Assembly (NCBI RefSeq): GCF_019331675.1
Contig: NZ_JAHBBJ010000007.1
Span: 83,745 to 147,744, forward strand
DNA: 64,000 nt
Reading direction: 5' to 3'
Source: Bifidobacterium miconisargentati
GTDB lineage: Bacteria; Actinomycetota; Actinomycetes; Actinomycetales; Bifidobacteriaceae
The notes beneath the pieces were generated by a model that saw only the letters and a list, made by a program, of their open reading frames with translations, was not told where the DNA came from and ran no database searches. Shown one piece after another: positions 34,765 to 44,141 of this stretch. The translations under genes were made by a program, and so were the position numbers. How positions within the stretch are numbered: position 1 is the first letter of the stretch; every line of letters starts with the position of its first letter.

Positions 34765-37347
34765 TCAGTCCACGCCCGAGTACGCCACCACACCGCGATT
34801 GACGCGGTCCGCGGCCTCACGGGCGGTATCGGCCAGGGCTTCTCCCTCGTCGAACGGCAACGGTCCCGCCACGGCGATCTGTTGAAGCACGTCCGCCAAC
34901 CGCTTGGCCGTACGCACGAAGTCGCCGCCGGTCATGTCCGTACCGTACAGGCATGCGGCGAGTGAGGCACCGTCCGCCCACTCGTACATGATGTCCACGA
35001 TGCCGAAGTCCGGCTGGGCGAGTTCGGCGAGTTCATGGTCCTCGCACAGCGCATCGATGTGCGCGCAGACGCCCTTGAGCTTGGAGGATGCGATGGCGAT
35101 TCGTCCGGAGACGCCGCCGGGGTAGTGACGAGGCTCGCCCTCTCCCCCACGCCTGGCCTCGTATACCAGCGCGGACAGCACCGCGGCCAGACCGTTGGCG
35201 TCAAGCTTGCTGAATGTGCCGGACAGCAGGGCCTCGCACAGCTCCAGATCATGCTCGCTGTAGATGCGGCGCAACAGCCGGCCCTTGTCCGTCAGTGTCA
35301 TGTCGATGCGTCCGTCCGGGGTCTCGCGACGTTCCAGATAGCCGAGTTCGGTCAGGATGTCGCAGATGCGGTCGAACTGGCGGGCCACGGAACCGGTGCG
35401 GGAATCGTACCGGTTGGTCACACGCTCCAGTTCCCGCGTCTCACGGGCCCAGCGATGTCCCCATTTGAGGTGTTGCTGCAGATCCGGGCAGTTGCGGCAG
35501 GGATGCTGTCGCTCTGCCTTGCGCAGTTCCTGGATGCGCGCCTCAAGATCACGGAACGCCTTGCTGCGATCCTGGTCGGTGAGGAAGACCTCGTGCTTGA
35601 GCTTGCGTCGGCCGTCCTTTTCCAGGGAGCTCAGTTCCATGCGCAGCGTCATGAATTCCTTGAAATCGCCGTGGTTGCACTGGAACGCCTGTTCGTAGCC
35701 GGCCAGCGCGGTCTTGAGCGTGGTCATCTGCGATTCGAGCTGCCAGGCGGATTCGTTGGCCTCCCATTGGGCGAACGACTGGTCGAGCGTCACACGGGCG
35801 GTCTCGTAATCGCTGGAATTGAGCAGGTTGACGGCCATGTTGAACGTGGGCCGGAAGCTCGAATGCAGCGGGTAGACGCGCTTGGAGGACAGTGCGGCGG
35901 CCGTGGCCGGCACGAAGCCGTGATGGTCCACCACGATGGCATGGCCGATGGTGTCGATGCCGCGACGTCCCGCACGTCCCGTCAGCTGGGTGAACTCGCC
36001 GGGCGTCAGACCCACATGGCCGGTGCCGTCAAACTTCTCAAGTTTCTCGACCACCACGCAGCGGGCCGGCATGTTGATGCCGAGGGCCAGCGTTTCGGTG
36101 GCGAACACCATCTTGACCAGGCCCTCCTCGAACAGTCGTTCGACGATCTGGCGGAACAGGGCGATCATGCCGGCGTGATGCGAGGCGAAGCCCTCCTCGA
36201 GGGCGAAGCGGAACTTGGAGAAGTGCAGGGCCTTGAGGTCCTCCTGGGTGAGCTGGCCGTCCACCATCTCGTCCACGATGCGGCGGATGCGCACGGCCTC
36301 TTCATCCGTGGTGAGTTCGAGCCCGGCGTTGATGCACTGTTCCACGGCCTGGTCGCAGCCATTGCGCGAGAAGATGAAGTAGATGCCGGGCAGCATGTCA
36401 AGGAAATGCAGCTCGTCCACCACGGCCCACCGGCGGGGCGTATACCGTTCAGGCTTGAGCTGGCCGCCGTGGCGTGATTTGCCGCCCTTGAATCCCTTAC
36501 GCTTGTCCGGACGCTGCTCGCCGCGCCGGCGTGCGGCCTTGCGGTCCAGCTGGTCGAGCCGGTTGATGAGTTCGGCGTTGAGTTTGACGGTCTGCTCGCC
36601 GTTGGCGTCTCTACGGTAGAGGTCCAGCACCTCCGGTTCGGTGTGTTCGTCCGCCTGCACCAGCACATGCTGTTCCAGCGGCACCGGGCGATGTTCGCTG
36701 ATGACCAGTTTGGTCTCGCCCCTGACCGAGGCGATCCAGTTGGAGAAGTCCTCCACGTTGGACACGGTGGCGGACAGGCCCACGATCTTCACCGACTTGG
36801 GCAGGTGGATGATGACCTCCTCCCACACGGGCCCGCGGAACTTGTCGGCGAGATAGTGGACCTCGTCCAGGATCACGTAGCGTAGGGCGGCGAGTGTGGA
36901 GGAACGCTCGTAGAGCATGTTGCGCAGCACCTCGGTGGTCATCACCACGATGTCCGCCTCGGAGTTGATGGAGGTGTCGCCGGTCAGGAGGCCCACGCGA
37001 TCCGGCCCGTACACGTTCACCAGATCATGGTATTTCTGGTTGCTCAGCGCCTTGATGGGGGTCGTGTAGAAGGCCTTGACATTGCGGTCCTGCGCCAGGT
37101 AGATGGCGAAATCGGCCACCACGGTCTTGCCGGCGCCGGTGGGGGCCGCGACCAGCACATTGCTGCCGGCCTCCAGGGCCTCGTTGGCCTCGATCTGGAA
37201 GTCGTCAAGGTCGAACGGAAGCGTGGCGGCGAACCGTGCGGCCACGGAGGCGCGCTGACGCTTGACCTTCTGGAAGGCGGCGTACCGTTGCGAGGGGCTC
37301 AGGTTCCGGGATTGCGAGTCGTCCTTGCTGTGATGGTGACGTGCCAT
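34765..37347 (-). CDS. DEAD/DEAH-box helicase, HelY/SKI2-like
   Basis: An 860-aa SKI2-family RNA helicase. Motifs are: AAPTGAGKT (Walker A, about residue 67-75), TTPIKALSNQK (Ia), GDTSIN, LDEVHYLAD (Walker B DEVH), GLSATVSN (III), then ETLALGINMPARCVV (V) and QLTGRAGRRGID (VI). A long C-terminal region contains the helical DSHCT-like domain (HDLELCEALLSGTFSKL and following), typical of HelY. Substrate is probably RNA. GGAAGGCATC precedes the ATG at 37347. The next gene upstream on the strand is a small membrane protein 22 nt away. Confidence 0.93.
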   Translation of the reverse strand: MARHHHSKDDSQSRNLSPSQRYAAFQKVKRQRASVAARFAATLPFDLDDFQIEANEALEAGSNVLVAAPTGAGKTVVADFAIYLAQDRNVKAFYTTPIKALSNQKYHDLVNVYGPDRVGLLTGDTSINSEADIVVMTTEVLRNMLYERSSTLAALRYVILDEVHYLADKFRGPVWEEVIIHLPKSVKIVGLSATVSNVEDFSNWIASVRGETKLVISEHRPVPLEQHVLVQADEHTEPEVLDLYRRDANGEQTVKLNAELINRLDQLDRKAARRRGEQRPDKRKGFKGGKSRHGGQLKPERYTPRRWAVVDELHFLDMLPGIYFIFSRNGCDQAVEQCINAGLELTTDEEAVRIRRIVDEMVDGQLTQEDLKALHFSKFRFALEEGFASHHAGMIALFRQIVERLFEEGLVKMVFATETLALGINMPARCVVVEKLEKFDGTGHVGLTPGEFTQLTGRAGRRGIDTIGHAIVVDHHGFVPATAAALSSKRVYPLHSSFRPTFNMAVNLLNSSDYETARVTLDQSFAQWEANESAWQLESQMTTLKTALAGYEQAFQCNHGDFKEFMTLRMELSSLEKDGRRKLKHEVFLTDQDRSKAFRDLEARIQELRKAERQHPCRNCPDLQQHLKWGHRWARETRELERVTNRYDSRTGSVARQFDRICDILTELGYLERRETPDGRIDMTLTDKGRLLRRIYSEHDLELCEALLSGTFSKLDANGLAAVLSALVYEARRGGEGEPRHYPGGVSGRIAIASSKLKGVCAHIDALCEDHELAELAQPDFGIVDIMYEWADGASLAACLYGTDMTGGDFVRTAKRLADVLQQIAVAGPLPFDEGEALADTAREAADRVNRGVVAYSGVD

Positions 37348-37369
37348 GATGCCTTCCGTATGGGAGTAA

Positions 37370-37687
37370 TTAGTTGTTGAAGCGTTTCCAACGGCTCCAG
37401 GCCTGCGTGTGGCGTTCGCGCTTGGCGGCCTTGCGCCTGAGCACCGCCGCATAGGTGTCGGCATAGCGCTCCTGCGCCACGCTCAGCGGCTGGGTGAACA
37501 GCGGGGGTTCGGGGGAATCGCCGGCTTCGGCGGGCTCGCCCATGGCGGACATGCGTTCGCCGACCTGCTCGGCCACGCCGGACATGTCCTTGAGCGCACG
37601 CAGGCCATGAATGCCGGCGTAGACCAGTCCGGCGACGATCATGCCCAGCATGAACAGGGCCAATACCAGCCATATCCACCAAGGCAT
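37370..37687 (-). CDS. Small single-pass membrane protein
   Basis: A 105-aa protein with one helix at the N-terminus (MPWWIWLVLALFMLGMIVAG) and a cytoplasmic tail that is first acidic and Pro-rich, then basic (LRRKAAKRERHTQAW). No family is recognised. GGAGACATC precedes the start. It lies between pafBC-like and helY-like genes on the same strand and may be co-transcribed with the helicase. Confidence 0.65.
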   Translation of the reverse strand: MPWWIWLVLALFMLGMIVAGLVYAGIHGLRALKDMSGVAEQVGERMSAMGEPAEAGDSPEPPLFTQPLSVAQERYADTYAAVLRRKAAKRERHTQAWSRWKRFNN

Positions 37688-37828
37688 GATGTCTCCTTCT
37701 GCTAGTTCCGCTACTTATCTTCCATTACGCAGCGTCCCATTCGCCCGCACGTGTGGCAATCGCACACTATCCGATGGACGGAACGCTATTGTCTACCGTA
37801 ACTGTACCGCGCGGCCTACTGAATGGGC

Positions 37829-39751
37829 CTACTTGTTGTCCTTGCCGTCGCTGATGCTGAGCTCGCGTTCGGCGCGGGCCACGATCATCGTACGCAGCGT
37901 GTCCGGGGCCACGGCCGTGATGTGTCGGGCGTGGGAGATGCAGAACGCCACGAACCAGGAGTCGGAGGACACGGTCAAATGCACCTTCTCCCCCGCCCCG
38001 CAATGCTCCACGGTGGCGCCGGGCAGCGTCTTGATGAACGGCAAATCACGCTGGTCGGTGATGAACACCGCCTCGGTGCCGTTGTCGAAGCTCCACTTGC
38101 GCAGTTCGGCGACCGGCACGTTCGGCACGTCCAGTTCCTTGGTGGGCTTGACCAGCTCGGCCTTCTCGATGCGGGCCAGACGCAGCACCTGCCACACGCG
38201 AGGCTTGCCCGTGGCCTTGTCGATGCTCATGTCCTTGGCGACGTACGACTTCTTGTCCTTGGGGGCGGCGGATCCGACGTCCGTGTAGACGGCCGCGTAG
38301 TACACGCCCTCGTCGATGAAGATCTTGAAGGGGGCCACCAGCTTGCGGCGCAGACGGCCGGTGCCGTCCGTGTATTCCATGTCCAGCAGCGAATCGGTGT
38401 TGATGGCGCGCTTGACCACGGAGAAGCTGCGCGGCTCAAGTTCGTAGCCGGTCAGGCTCAGCCACGGGGTCTGACCGGGCGTGACGTGCCGGCGCAGGCG
38501 CAGGTACAGCGATTCTGCCTGATTGCGTTGCTTGTCCGGCAGCAGCGGCGAATGGGCAAGGTAGCTGACGGAGGCCGTGAGCATGCTCAGGTACTGCGGC
38601 GAGATGCCGGCCAGGCGCTCCAGTCCCAGCGAATTGGTGGCGGAGACGATGCCTTCGGCGTCCAGCAGCGGCCAGTCGATGTCGAAGAACTGGCTGCCGG
38701 CCATCTCGCCGTCATCGGACACGGTGGTGAGCGTGTTGATGTCCTTGTGAATGATGTTCACGAACTTCTTGAGCTCGTCGTCGTTCTTGGGCTTGCCGAT
38801 AAAGCGCACCGCAAGCTCGCCCATGGAGAACTCCTCGCCCAGATGGGCGGAGAGGAACAGCATCAGGCGCAGGCGACGATCCACCTCGCTGCCGGTCTGG
38901 AACGCGGCACCGCTCTTCTTGTTCTGGGCCTTGATGGATTCCGGATCGCCAGGCTCGCTCACGTCGCGGCTGATGGACGGAGAGACCACGGAGGCGCTCA
39001 CCGGGCTCGCCGACTCATCCGCCAGCGTGAACTGGCTGGCCGCGTGCAGACGACGGTGGTAGGCGTCCACGGCCTCCTGCGGGCTCACGATGGTGGCGCC
39101 GGGATGCTCCAGCACGTACATGGCCAGATCATCGGAGTCGGTGTACGCCACGTTGAGATGTTCGCCGTCCACCTCAACGGTGGCTGCGAAACGACGTGAG
39201 TCGATGACCTTGACCAGCGAATCGGGAATCGGTTGGGTGCCGAGACCCGGGGCGATGGAGTCGAGGCCGAGACCGGGAATCGGGGTCTGCGGCACGCGCG
39301 GCGTGGTACGCGAGGCGTGCTGGGTGAGCTGCGACTGGTCGGGCTCGGAGGAGATGGACATGGAACGGGCCAGGTAGTTGGCCGCCGCGAGCACGGGCAT
39401 GTCCTCCGGTTCGAACATGAGACGGATACGCGGTTCGTCGCCCAGCTGCAGGCGGTAGGACGCGAAGTCCTGGCCCTCGGACTTGGACGAGTATTCCGGC
39501 TGGCGGGACTCGATGGCGATGCCCATGGCGGCGAGCTTGGCACGGTCGCGCTGGAACTGCTTAGCGAACGCGGCCTTGGCGGCCTGATCGGCCAGTTCGC
39601 CGTAGGAATCCGCATAGGCCTTCACACGCTGCGCAATCTGGCGCGAAGTAAGCCATTGCGGGAACGCCGAAGACAACACGGCCAGTACATCCAGCTCGTG
39701 TTTGCCCCACTTATCGGAAAAACGCCGACGTCCGCTCGTGCCTTCTGCCAT
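37829..39751 (-). CDS. PafB-PafC fusion-type WYL domain transcriptional regulator
   Basis: A 640-aa protein with two regulator units. Unit 1 starts with an HTH (KHELDVLAVLSSAFPQWLTS, then RQIAQRVKAY) and unit 2 with LRLMLFLSAHLGEEFSMGEL. A WYL-type Sm-fold module is visible after it (DSLLDMEYTDGTGRLRR, FKIFIDEGVYYAAVY). PafB and PafC form a heterodimer in mycobacteria that activates the LexA-independent DNA damage response. Here both are fused, as in several actinobacteria. In unit 1 the WYL-like segment is less conserved. Neighbouring helY-like context agrees with the pup/paf region. Confidence 0.8.
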   Translation of the reverse strand: MAEGTSGRRRFSDKWGKHELDVLAVLSSAFPQWLTSRQIAQRVKAYADSYGELADQAAKAAFAKQFQRDRAKLAAMGIAIESRQPEYSSKSEGQDFASYRLQLGDEPRIRLMFEPEDMPVLAAANYLARSMSISSEPDQSQLTQHASRTTPRVPQTPIPGLGLDSIAPGLGTQPIPDSLVKVIDSRRFAATVEVDGEHLNVAYTDSDDLAMYVLEHPGATIVSPQEAVDAYHRRLHAASQFTLADESASPVSASVVSPSISRDVSEPGDPESIKAQNKKSGAAFQTGSEVDRRLRLMLFLSAHLGEEFSMGELAVRFIGKPKNDDELKKFVNIIHKDINTLTTVSDDGEMAGSQFFDIDWPLLDAEGIVSATNSLGLERLAGISPQYLSMLTASVSYLAHSPLLPDKQRNQAESLYLRLRRHVTPGQTPWLSLTGYELEPRSFSVVKRAINTDSLLDMEYTDGTGRLRRKLVAPFKIFIDEGVYYAAVYTDVGSAAPKDKKSYVAKDMSIDKATGKPRVWQVLRLARIEKAELVKPTKELDVPNVPVAELRKWSFDNGTEAVFITDQRDLPFIKTLPGATVEHCGAGEKVHLTVSSDSWFVAFCISHARHITAVAPDTLRTMIVARAERELSISDGKDNK

Positions 39752-39806
39752 TAGTCCTCACGTAAAGTTAATGTTTTGTTTATAAGTGTGCAGCATAACC
39801 TGCACT

Positions 39807-39828
39807 CCCTCTATCTTAGAGGGTTTTT
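39807..39828 (+). terminator. Plus-strand intrinsic terminator-like hairpin without a plus-strand gene
   Basis: CCCTCTA-TCT-TAGAGGG (39807-39823) is a 7-bp stem followed by TTTTT. The genes on both sides are on the minus strand, so there is no obvious plus-strand transcript for it to end. The rest of 39752-40029 shows nothing else clear. Confidence 0.5.
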
Positions 39829-40029
39829 CCGCTGTTCAGCGACATTTCCCGAAAAATAACGCTATTTTGTTGTTTTCCGTGTCCCGGCCGTGTCTTTTAC
39901 CACCGTTCGCGCCGGTTTGAAGTGAGATCCAGCCGTTGCGACGAATATGCGCTCCTCATGCCTGTCGGGTGGTTATCGTCCGTCCAAGGGAGTGCATCCA
40001 CCCCGGCAGGCATGGGATTTCACATGGGT

Positions 40030-41634
40030 TCACACCCAGTCATCCGGTTCGATGCCGAGCGGTCCGACGTATTCGCCGTTCGGCACGTAGCTGGGCTTGC
40101 CCTGATCCTCCAGCATCACGTCGGCATAGAACGAGACGTCGCGGCCGAACGTCCAATCGCCGTTGATGGTCACGGAATTGGCGGCGGCCAACGAGGGCAC
40201 GTCGTACGGGAATCGCTCGTCGAAGTCGTGGATGTACTTGTAGTAGCGCTGGTCGAGCTCGACGTTCGGGAAGATGTAGTTGCCGTCCTCCATCTCATAG
40301 GTATCCGTGAGGTGGAAACGGTCCGACCGCATGATGAACAGGTCGTTGGTGGTCTTCACCGGCAGGAATCGCATACGGTCCACCTGCACGCAGATGGAGC
40401 CGTTGAACAGCCCGATGGCGGCGCCCATGGCGGTCTCGAGCTGGATCACCGGTTCAGTATCCGGATTGGTGGGATCCACCGTCTTCTTGTTGCGGATCAC
40501 CGGCAGCGGCAGCACGCCGTTGCATTCGGCGAGCTTGGCCTTGAGGGCATCGATGCGGATCCAGATGGAGTTGGTGTTGAAGTACGGGTGCTTCTTGATG
40601 TCCTCGGCGGCGGATTTGTCGTCGGGATGGACCTGGCTCATCTCTCGCAGCATGAGTCGGCCGGTCACTTTGTCGCGCACGATGTGGCCACCCTTGCGGT
40701 CGGCCTTGGTGCGGATGGCCACCTCGGCCATGAACGGGGCGCCGGTATTCTCGAAATGCTGCGCCAGCGTGCGAGAGGGACGCGCGCCGAGGTTGTCCGA
40801 ATTGGAGATGAACAGATACTTGAAGCCACGCTCCTCCAGCACATCCAGCAGGCCGGACTCCCAGATGGTGGAGAACAGGTCACCGTGGCCCGGCGGGCAC
40901 CATTCCAGATCGGGGTTCTCCGGGAAGCTGACCGGCTCGCCGGTGGCGGCGGAGAGCTTGGGCTCCTGGTGCTGGATGATTTCCATGGGCACTTCGCTCT
41001 GCTTGAACTTGCGATGGTGCTTGAGCACCTTCATGGTATCCGCGGAGGTGTGGAACGAGTTCATGAAGGTCAGTGGCAGCTCCACGTCCAGTCGCGTGCG
41101 GGCGGTCAGCACCTGGCCGATGATGATGTCGATGAAGCGCATCTGCTTGGCCTTGTGGCGGCGCACCGGCAGCAGCGACTTGGCCTTCTCCAGACCCATG
41201 GAGGTGCCGAGGCCGCCGTTGAGCTTGATGAACGCGGTCTTGGCGAAGGCATCCACGGCCTTGTCGTGATTGATGGTCTCGTAGACGTCATGGAAGCTGG
41301 GGATATGGCCGAGCGGCTCGATGTCCTCCTCGCGGATCCAACTGGAGGCCTCCTCGCGGCGCCAGACGTCGTAAAGGCGTTCGAACTGGGCGATGGCGGT
41401 CTCGCTCATGCCGTGTTCGCGCATCTTGGTGGCGGAGTGCTGGAAGATCTCGTCGTTCTGGTCGGCGATCGCGTCGGCGGGTGCGACGGGAGCGCCTGAT
41501 GCGTTGGCCATTGGCGGGACGGCCGCGCCGCCGGTTGCGCCGGCGACGTTGGTGCTGGTGGTGTTCGTGTTGTTGGCGATGTTGGTGCGATCGGCGATAC
41601 CGCTCGGCTGGGCGTCATCGTTCAGTTCGGTCAA
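40030..41634 (-). CDS. UTP-glucose-1-phosphate uridylyltransferase, UDPGP family
   Basis: A 534-aa enzyme of the eukaryote-like UDPGP type. IKLNGGLGTSMGLEKAKSLL carries the nucleotide-binding GG and Lys, and LNSFHTSADT, EWCPPGHGD and ISNSDNLGARP are the substrate loops. It makes UDP-glucose, which in bifidobacteria supports the Leloir-like galactose route and cell-wall glycans. The N-terminus has an about 65-residue Thr/Ala/Pro-rich extension. The start appears to be TTG at 41634 after AAAGGGACC; a later ATG (residue 43) would remove part of this extension. Confidence 0.92.
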   Translation of the reverse strand: MTELNDDAQPSGIADRTNIANNTNTTSTNVAGATGGAAVPPMANASGAPVAPADAIADQNDEIFQHSATKMREHGMSETAIAQFERLYDVWRREEASSWIREEDIEPLGHIPSFHDVYETINHDKAVDAFAKTAFIKLNGGLGTSMGLEKAKSLLPVRRHKAKQMRFIDIIIGQVLTARTRLDVELPLTFMNSFHTSADTMKVLKHHRKFKQSEVPMEIIQHQEPKLSAATGEPVSFPENPDLEWCPPGHGDLFSTIWESGLLDVLEERGFKYLFISNSDNLGARPSRTLAQHFENTGAPFMAEVAIRTKADRKGGHIVRDKVTGRLMLREMSQVHPDDKSAAEDIKKHPYFNTNSIWIRIDALKAKLAECNGVLPLPVIRNKKTVDPTNPDTEPVIQLETAMGAAIGLFNGSICVQVDRMRFLPVKTTNDLFIMRSDRFHLTDTYEMEDGNYIFPNVELDQRYYKYIHDFDERFPYDVPSLAAANSVTINGDWTFGRDVSFYADVMLEDQGKPSYVPNGEYVGPLGIEPDDWV

Positions 41635-41724
41635 TGTTGGTCCCTTTCGTACTGCGATAGCACCTCAGTCTAGCGCCAGAACCCTGAGAGGGCACATGAC
41701 GTTGGCTGGGCGCGTGTTCGACGA

Positions 41725-42225
41725 TCAGGGGCGCACCATCAGATAGTTGGTGAACGATACGTCTCCAATCGCTGGATGCCGGATTCCTTCGACATGGAAT
41801 CCGTGATGTTCGAAGAAAAGCCTTGCGGTGATGCTCGCGTGCACGCTCAGCCCCGATATGCCATGCGCCGCGGCATGCCGTTCGGCTTCGGCAAGCAGCG
41901 TCGAGGCCACGCCTTGCCTCGTGTGGGATGGGTCCACGAAGAGCATGTCGATGTATCCGGTCTCATCGAGGTCGATGAACCCTGCGATTGCGGTGCCCGC
42001 ACCGGTCCCGTCCGGCCTATCCGTGCCGGTCTCAGCTACGGCCACCCATGTGTTCACGGCCAAGCGGCGCCGGTCCCATTGCCGGACGGTTCCCGTATGC
42101 CCGGCCCATGCCTGAATCTGCCTCTCGTCGTAATCGCGGGAGGCCAGTCCGATAACCGACCGGCGGAACAGTTCAAGGGTCTGCGAGGCATCATCGGAAC
42201 GGTACTCTCGAATGAGGAAACACAT
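41725..42225 (-). CDS. GNAT family N-acetyltransferase
   Basis: A 166-aa acetyltransferase with FLIREYRSDDASQTLELFRR at the N-terminus, AGFIDLDETGYIDMLFVDPS (strands 3-4), the acetyl-CoA loop HTRQGVASTLLAEAE and a C-terminal ARLFFEHHGFHVEG segment, all typical of YjgM/ElaA-like GNATs. The ATG at 42225 or a GTG at 42234 could start it; neither has a clear ribosome binding site. Substrate unknown. It is downstream of DUF1304 on the same strand. Confidence 0.88.
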   Translation of the reverse strand: MCFLIREYRSDDASQTLELFRRSVIGLASRDYDERQIQAWAGHTGTVRQWDRRRLAVNTWVAVAETGTDRPDGTGAGTAIAGFIDLDETGYIDMLFVDPSHTRQGVASTLLAEAERHAAAHGISGLSVHASITARLFFEHHGFHVEGIRHPAIGDVSFTNYLMVRP

Positions 42226-42343
42226 GATGGCCACTGTACGACAGGACGATGGACCGTGCTTTCCTTACCATCGGTGCTTACCAGTTGCGTAAACCGCGCA
42301 CCCGAGTTCGTTCTAGAGCGGATCGTCCGGAACGACGGTCGCG

Positions 42344-42733
42344 TCAGAGGACCACGGAAAGCAGCAGAAGCACGAGGGCAGCGGCCGGGAATACGAATTG
42401 CTTGGCCGCCGCACCACGCTTGTCCGGGCTGCCGGTGAACAGCACCAGTGCGGCGAGCACCATGGACGCCGTACCGGCGACCATCAGCGTTATACCGACA
42501 ACATGTTGGCCGGTAAGGACAAGCACCGCACCCGCCAAAGCCATGAGACCGAGGAACAGGTTATAGAAGCCCTGGTTGTAGGCCATCTCCTTGGTCGCCT
42601 CGGCCTCCTGGACCGAGGGAATGGAGAAGGCCCGCATCGTCTTCGGATCGGTCCATCGGAACGATTCAAGGACGAAAATCAGAACATGAAGCAGCCCGGC
42701 AAGAATCGCGAATACACACGATGCGACAAGCAT
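42344..42733 (-). CDS. DUF1304 family membrane protein
   Basis: A 129-aa protein with four helices: the first from MLVASCVFAILAGLLHVLIF, then a signature FVLESFRWTD segment and MAYNQGFYNLFLGL, where the NQG-x-YN-x-FL motif defines DUF1304. AAAGGAAGCG precedes the ATG at 42733, so the frame's upstream extension is not used. Function unknown; it may be a small transporter or membrane regulator. Confidence 0.9.
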   Translation of the reverse strand: MLVASCVFAILAGLLHVLIFVLESFRWTDPKTMRAFSIPSVQEAEATKEMAYNQGFYNLFLGLMALAGAVLVLTGQHVVGITLMVAGTASMVLAALVLFTGSPDKRGAAAKQFVFPAAALVLLLLSVVL

Positions 42734-42867
42734 GCGACGCTTCCTTTCTCTTTGGATTTCGTTGCGGAGCAAACCCATACAAGGTATCAATCCTCCCGTA
42801 GGAAACCGCTAAGCCAGTTGTTCCGGCATGTGTCCAGTCGTGGCTGAAGTGATTTCGACGGAAAACG

Positions 42868-42900
42868 AAAAAGCCCGGAATCATTAAGATTCCGAGCTTT
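42868..42900 (-). terminator. Intrinsic terminator downstream of tRNA-Pro
   Basis: On the minus strand AAAGCTCGGAATC is followed by TTAAT and the complementary GATTCCGGGCTTT, with further T residues after. A stem of about 12 bp with one mismatch ends the tRNA transcript 1-2 nt past its CCA end. Confidence 0.85.
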
Positions 42901-42901
42901 C

Positions 42902-42978
<77 letters not shown>

Positions 42979-43076
42979 ATGTCGCAAAAGCAACAGTTGA
43001 ATAATCTACCACATTAATTAATACATACAAAAAGCCTGCGTGTCGCAGCACCCGAATGGGGATTCAAATCAAACTT

Positions 43077-43826
43077 TTAGTCGCACTGCACAAGCTCACT
43101 GGTGACCATGCATGTGGTGTCGTCGGTCAGTATGCCGTCGATGGCGCGGGCGTCGAAGATCTCGTCGACCCACGCATGGTAATCGGCGTAGTCAGCATCG
43201 CCGGGTAGTGGGCTGTGCGAATGCGAGTCCATGTAGACGCGCCAGGAATCGCGTGTGTAGCGAATCGGATTGGGAAACGAACGCACCGCAGGCTTCCGGA
43301 AGAAGTCGGCCTTCGTATCGTCGAAATGTTTGATACTGCCGGCAAGACGATCGCCGCATTCGTCGTCCGGGCGCATTGCCGAATCGAAGGACGTGACGTT
43401 GTACAGGGAGACCAGCAGGTACCGTCCATCGCGTGCGATGCGGCGGCATTCGACGGGGAATGCCGCCGGTGAGAACCAGTGCAAAGCTTGCGCCACGGTA
43501 ATCACGTCCACGCAATCCGCAGGCAACGAGGTCGCCTCCGCCGAGCCGTCGCAGACCGTTACGTTCGACAGGTCCCGTACGTTCCCGGCCAATACGCCGC
43601 GCATGTCGGTATCCGGCTCCACGGCGTACACCGGCAGTCCAAGACCGGCCAGCGGGACTGTGAACTTGCCGGTACCCGCACCGATGTCCGCAATCGGCAC
43701 AGCGTTCGAAGACCCGCCGAAGCAATCGCCGATCAGGCCGTCGATATACCGGATCGCCGCAGCCGGATAGCTTGGACGCGCCGCTTCATAGGCCTGAGCC
43801 TTGCCATGGAATTTCGTCTGCTCCAT
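43077..43826 (-). CDS. Class I SAM-dependent methyltransferase
   Basis: A 249-aa methyltransferase. KFHGKAQAYEAARPSYP is typical of the UbiE/BioC-like starts, VPIADIGAGTGKFTVPLAGL is the SAM-binding motif I, VYAVEPDTDM motif Post I, and VDVITVAQALHWF motif II. The substrate-binding tail (about residues 150-249) is not diagnostic. The ATG at 43826 aligns better with family starts than the upstream frame extension. It stands alone. Confidence 0.85.
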   Translation of the reverse strand: MEQTKFHGKAQAYEAARPSYPAAAIRYIDGLIGDCFGGSSNAVPIADIGAGTGKFTVPLAGLGLPVYAVEPDTDMRGVLAGNVRDLSNVTVCDGSAEATSLPADCVDVITVAQALHWFSPAAFPVECRRIARDGRYLLVSLYNVTSFDSAMRPDDECGDRLAGSIKHFDDTKADFFRKPAVRSFPNPIRYTRDSWRVYMDSHSHSPLPGDADYADYHAWVDEIFDARAIDGILTDDTTCMVTSELVQCD

Positions 43827-43888
43827 GTTGCCCAGTGTAGGACTTGCATACGGCACATAAGCGGCAACCAGTCGGCCAATGTTCGCCG

Positions 43889-44047
43889 TTCTGTGCATCT
43901 ACCCACCGGCTATTCCGTGCATATCCGTGTCATGAACGAGTTTCTGTGCATCTGCCCACCACGAAACCGACGAAACGGAGTCTTCGTGATACGTGTATGC
44001 ACAGAATTCGAAATCATGGGTATCTCATGGTGGGTATACGCACAGAA
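43889..44047. repeat. Four scattered copies of a CTGTGCATNNNCCCACC-like element
   Basis: TTCTGTGCATCTACCCACC (43889-43907) and TTCTGTGCATCTGCCCACC (43942-43960) are direct repeats. GGTGGGTATACGCACAGAA (44029-44047) is an inverted diverged copy, and GTGTATGCACAGAA (43993-44006) a partial inverted one. They fill the 315-bp gap upstream of the YbaK-like gene, which has no gene of its own. Iteron-like or regulator-binding function is possible but unproven. Confidence 0.5.
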
Positions 44048-44141
44048 CAAGGGTTCCGAGCGGCAATAGAGCATGAGAAGGACCTGGACATCGCCGATCC
44101 CGCTGCCGGCGATGTCATGTCGTTGCAGGAATATGACAGGC

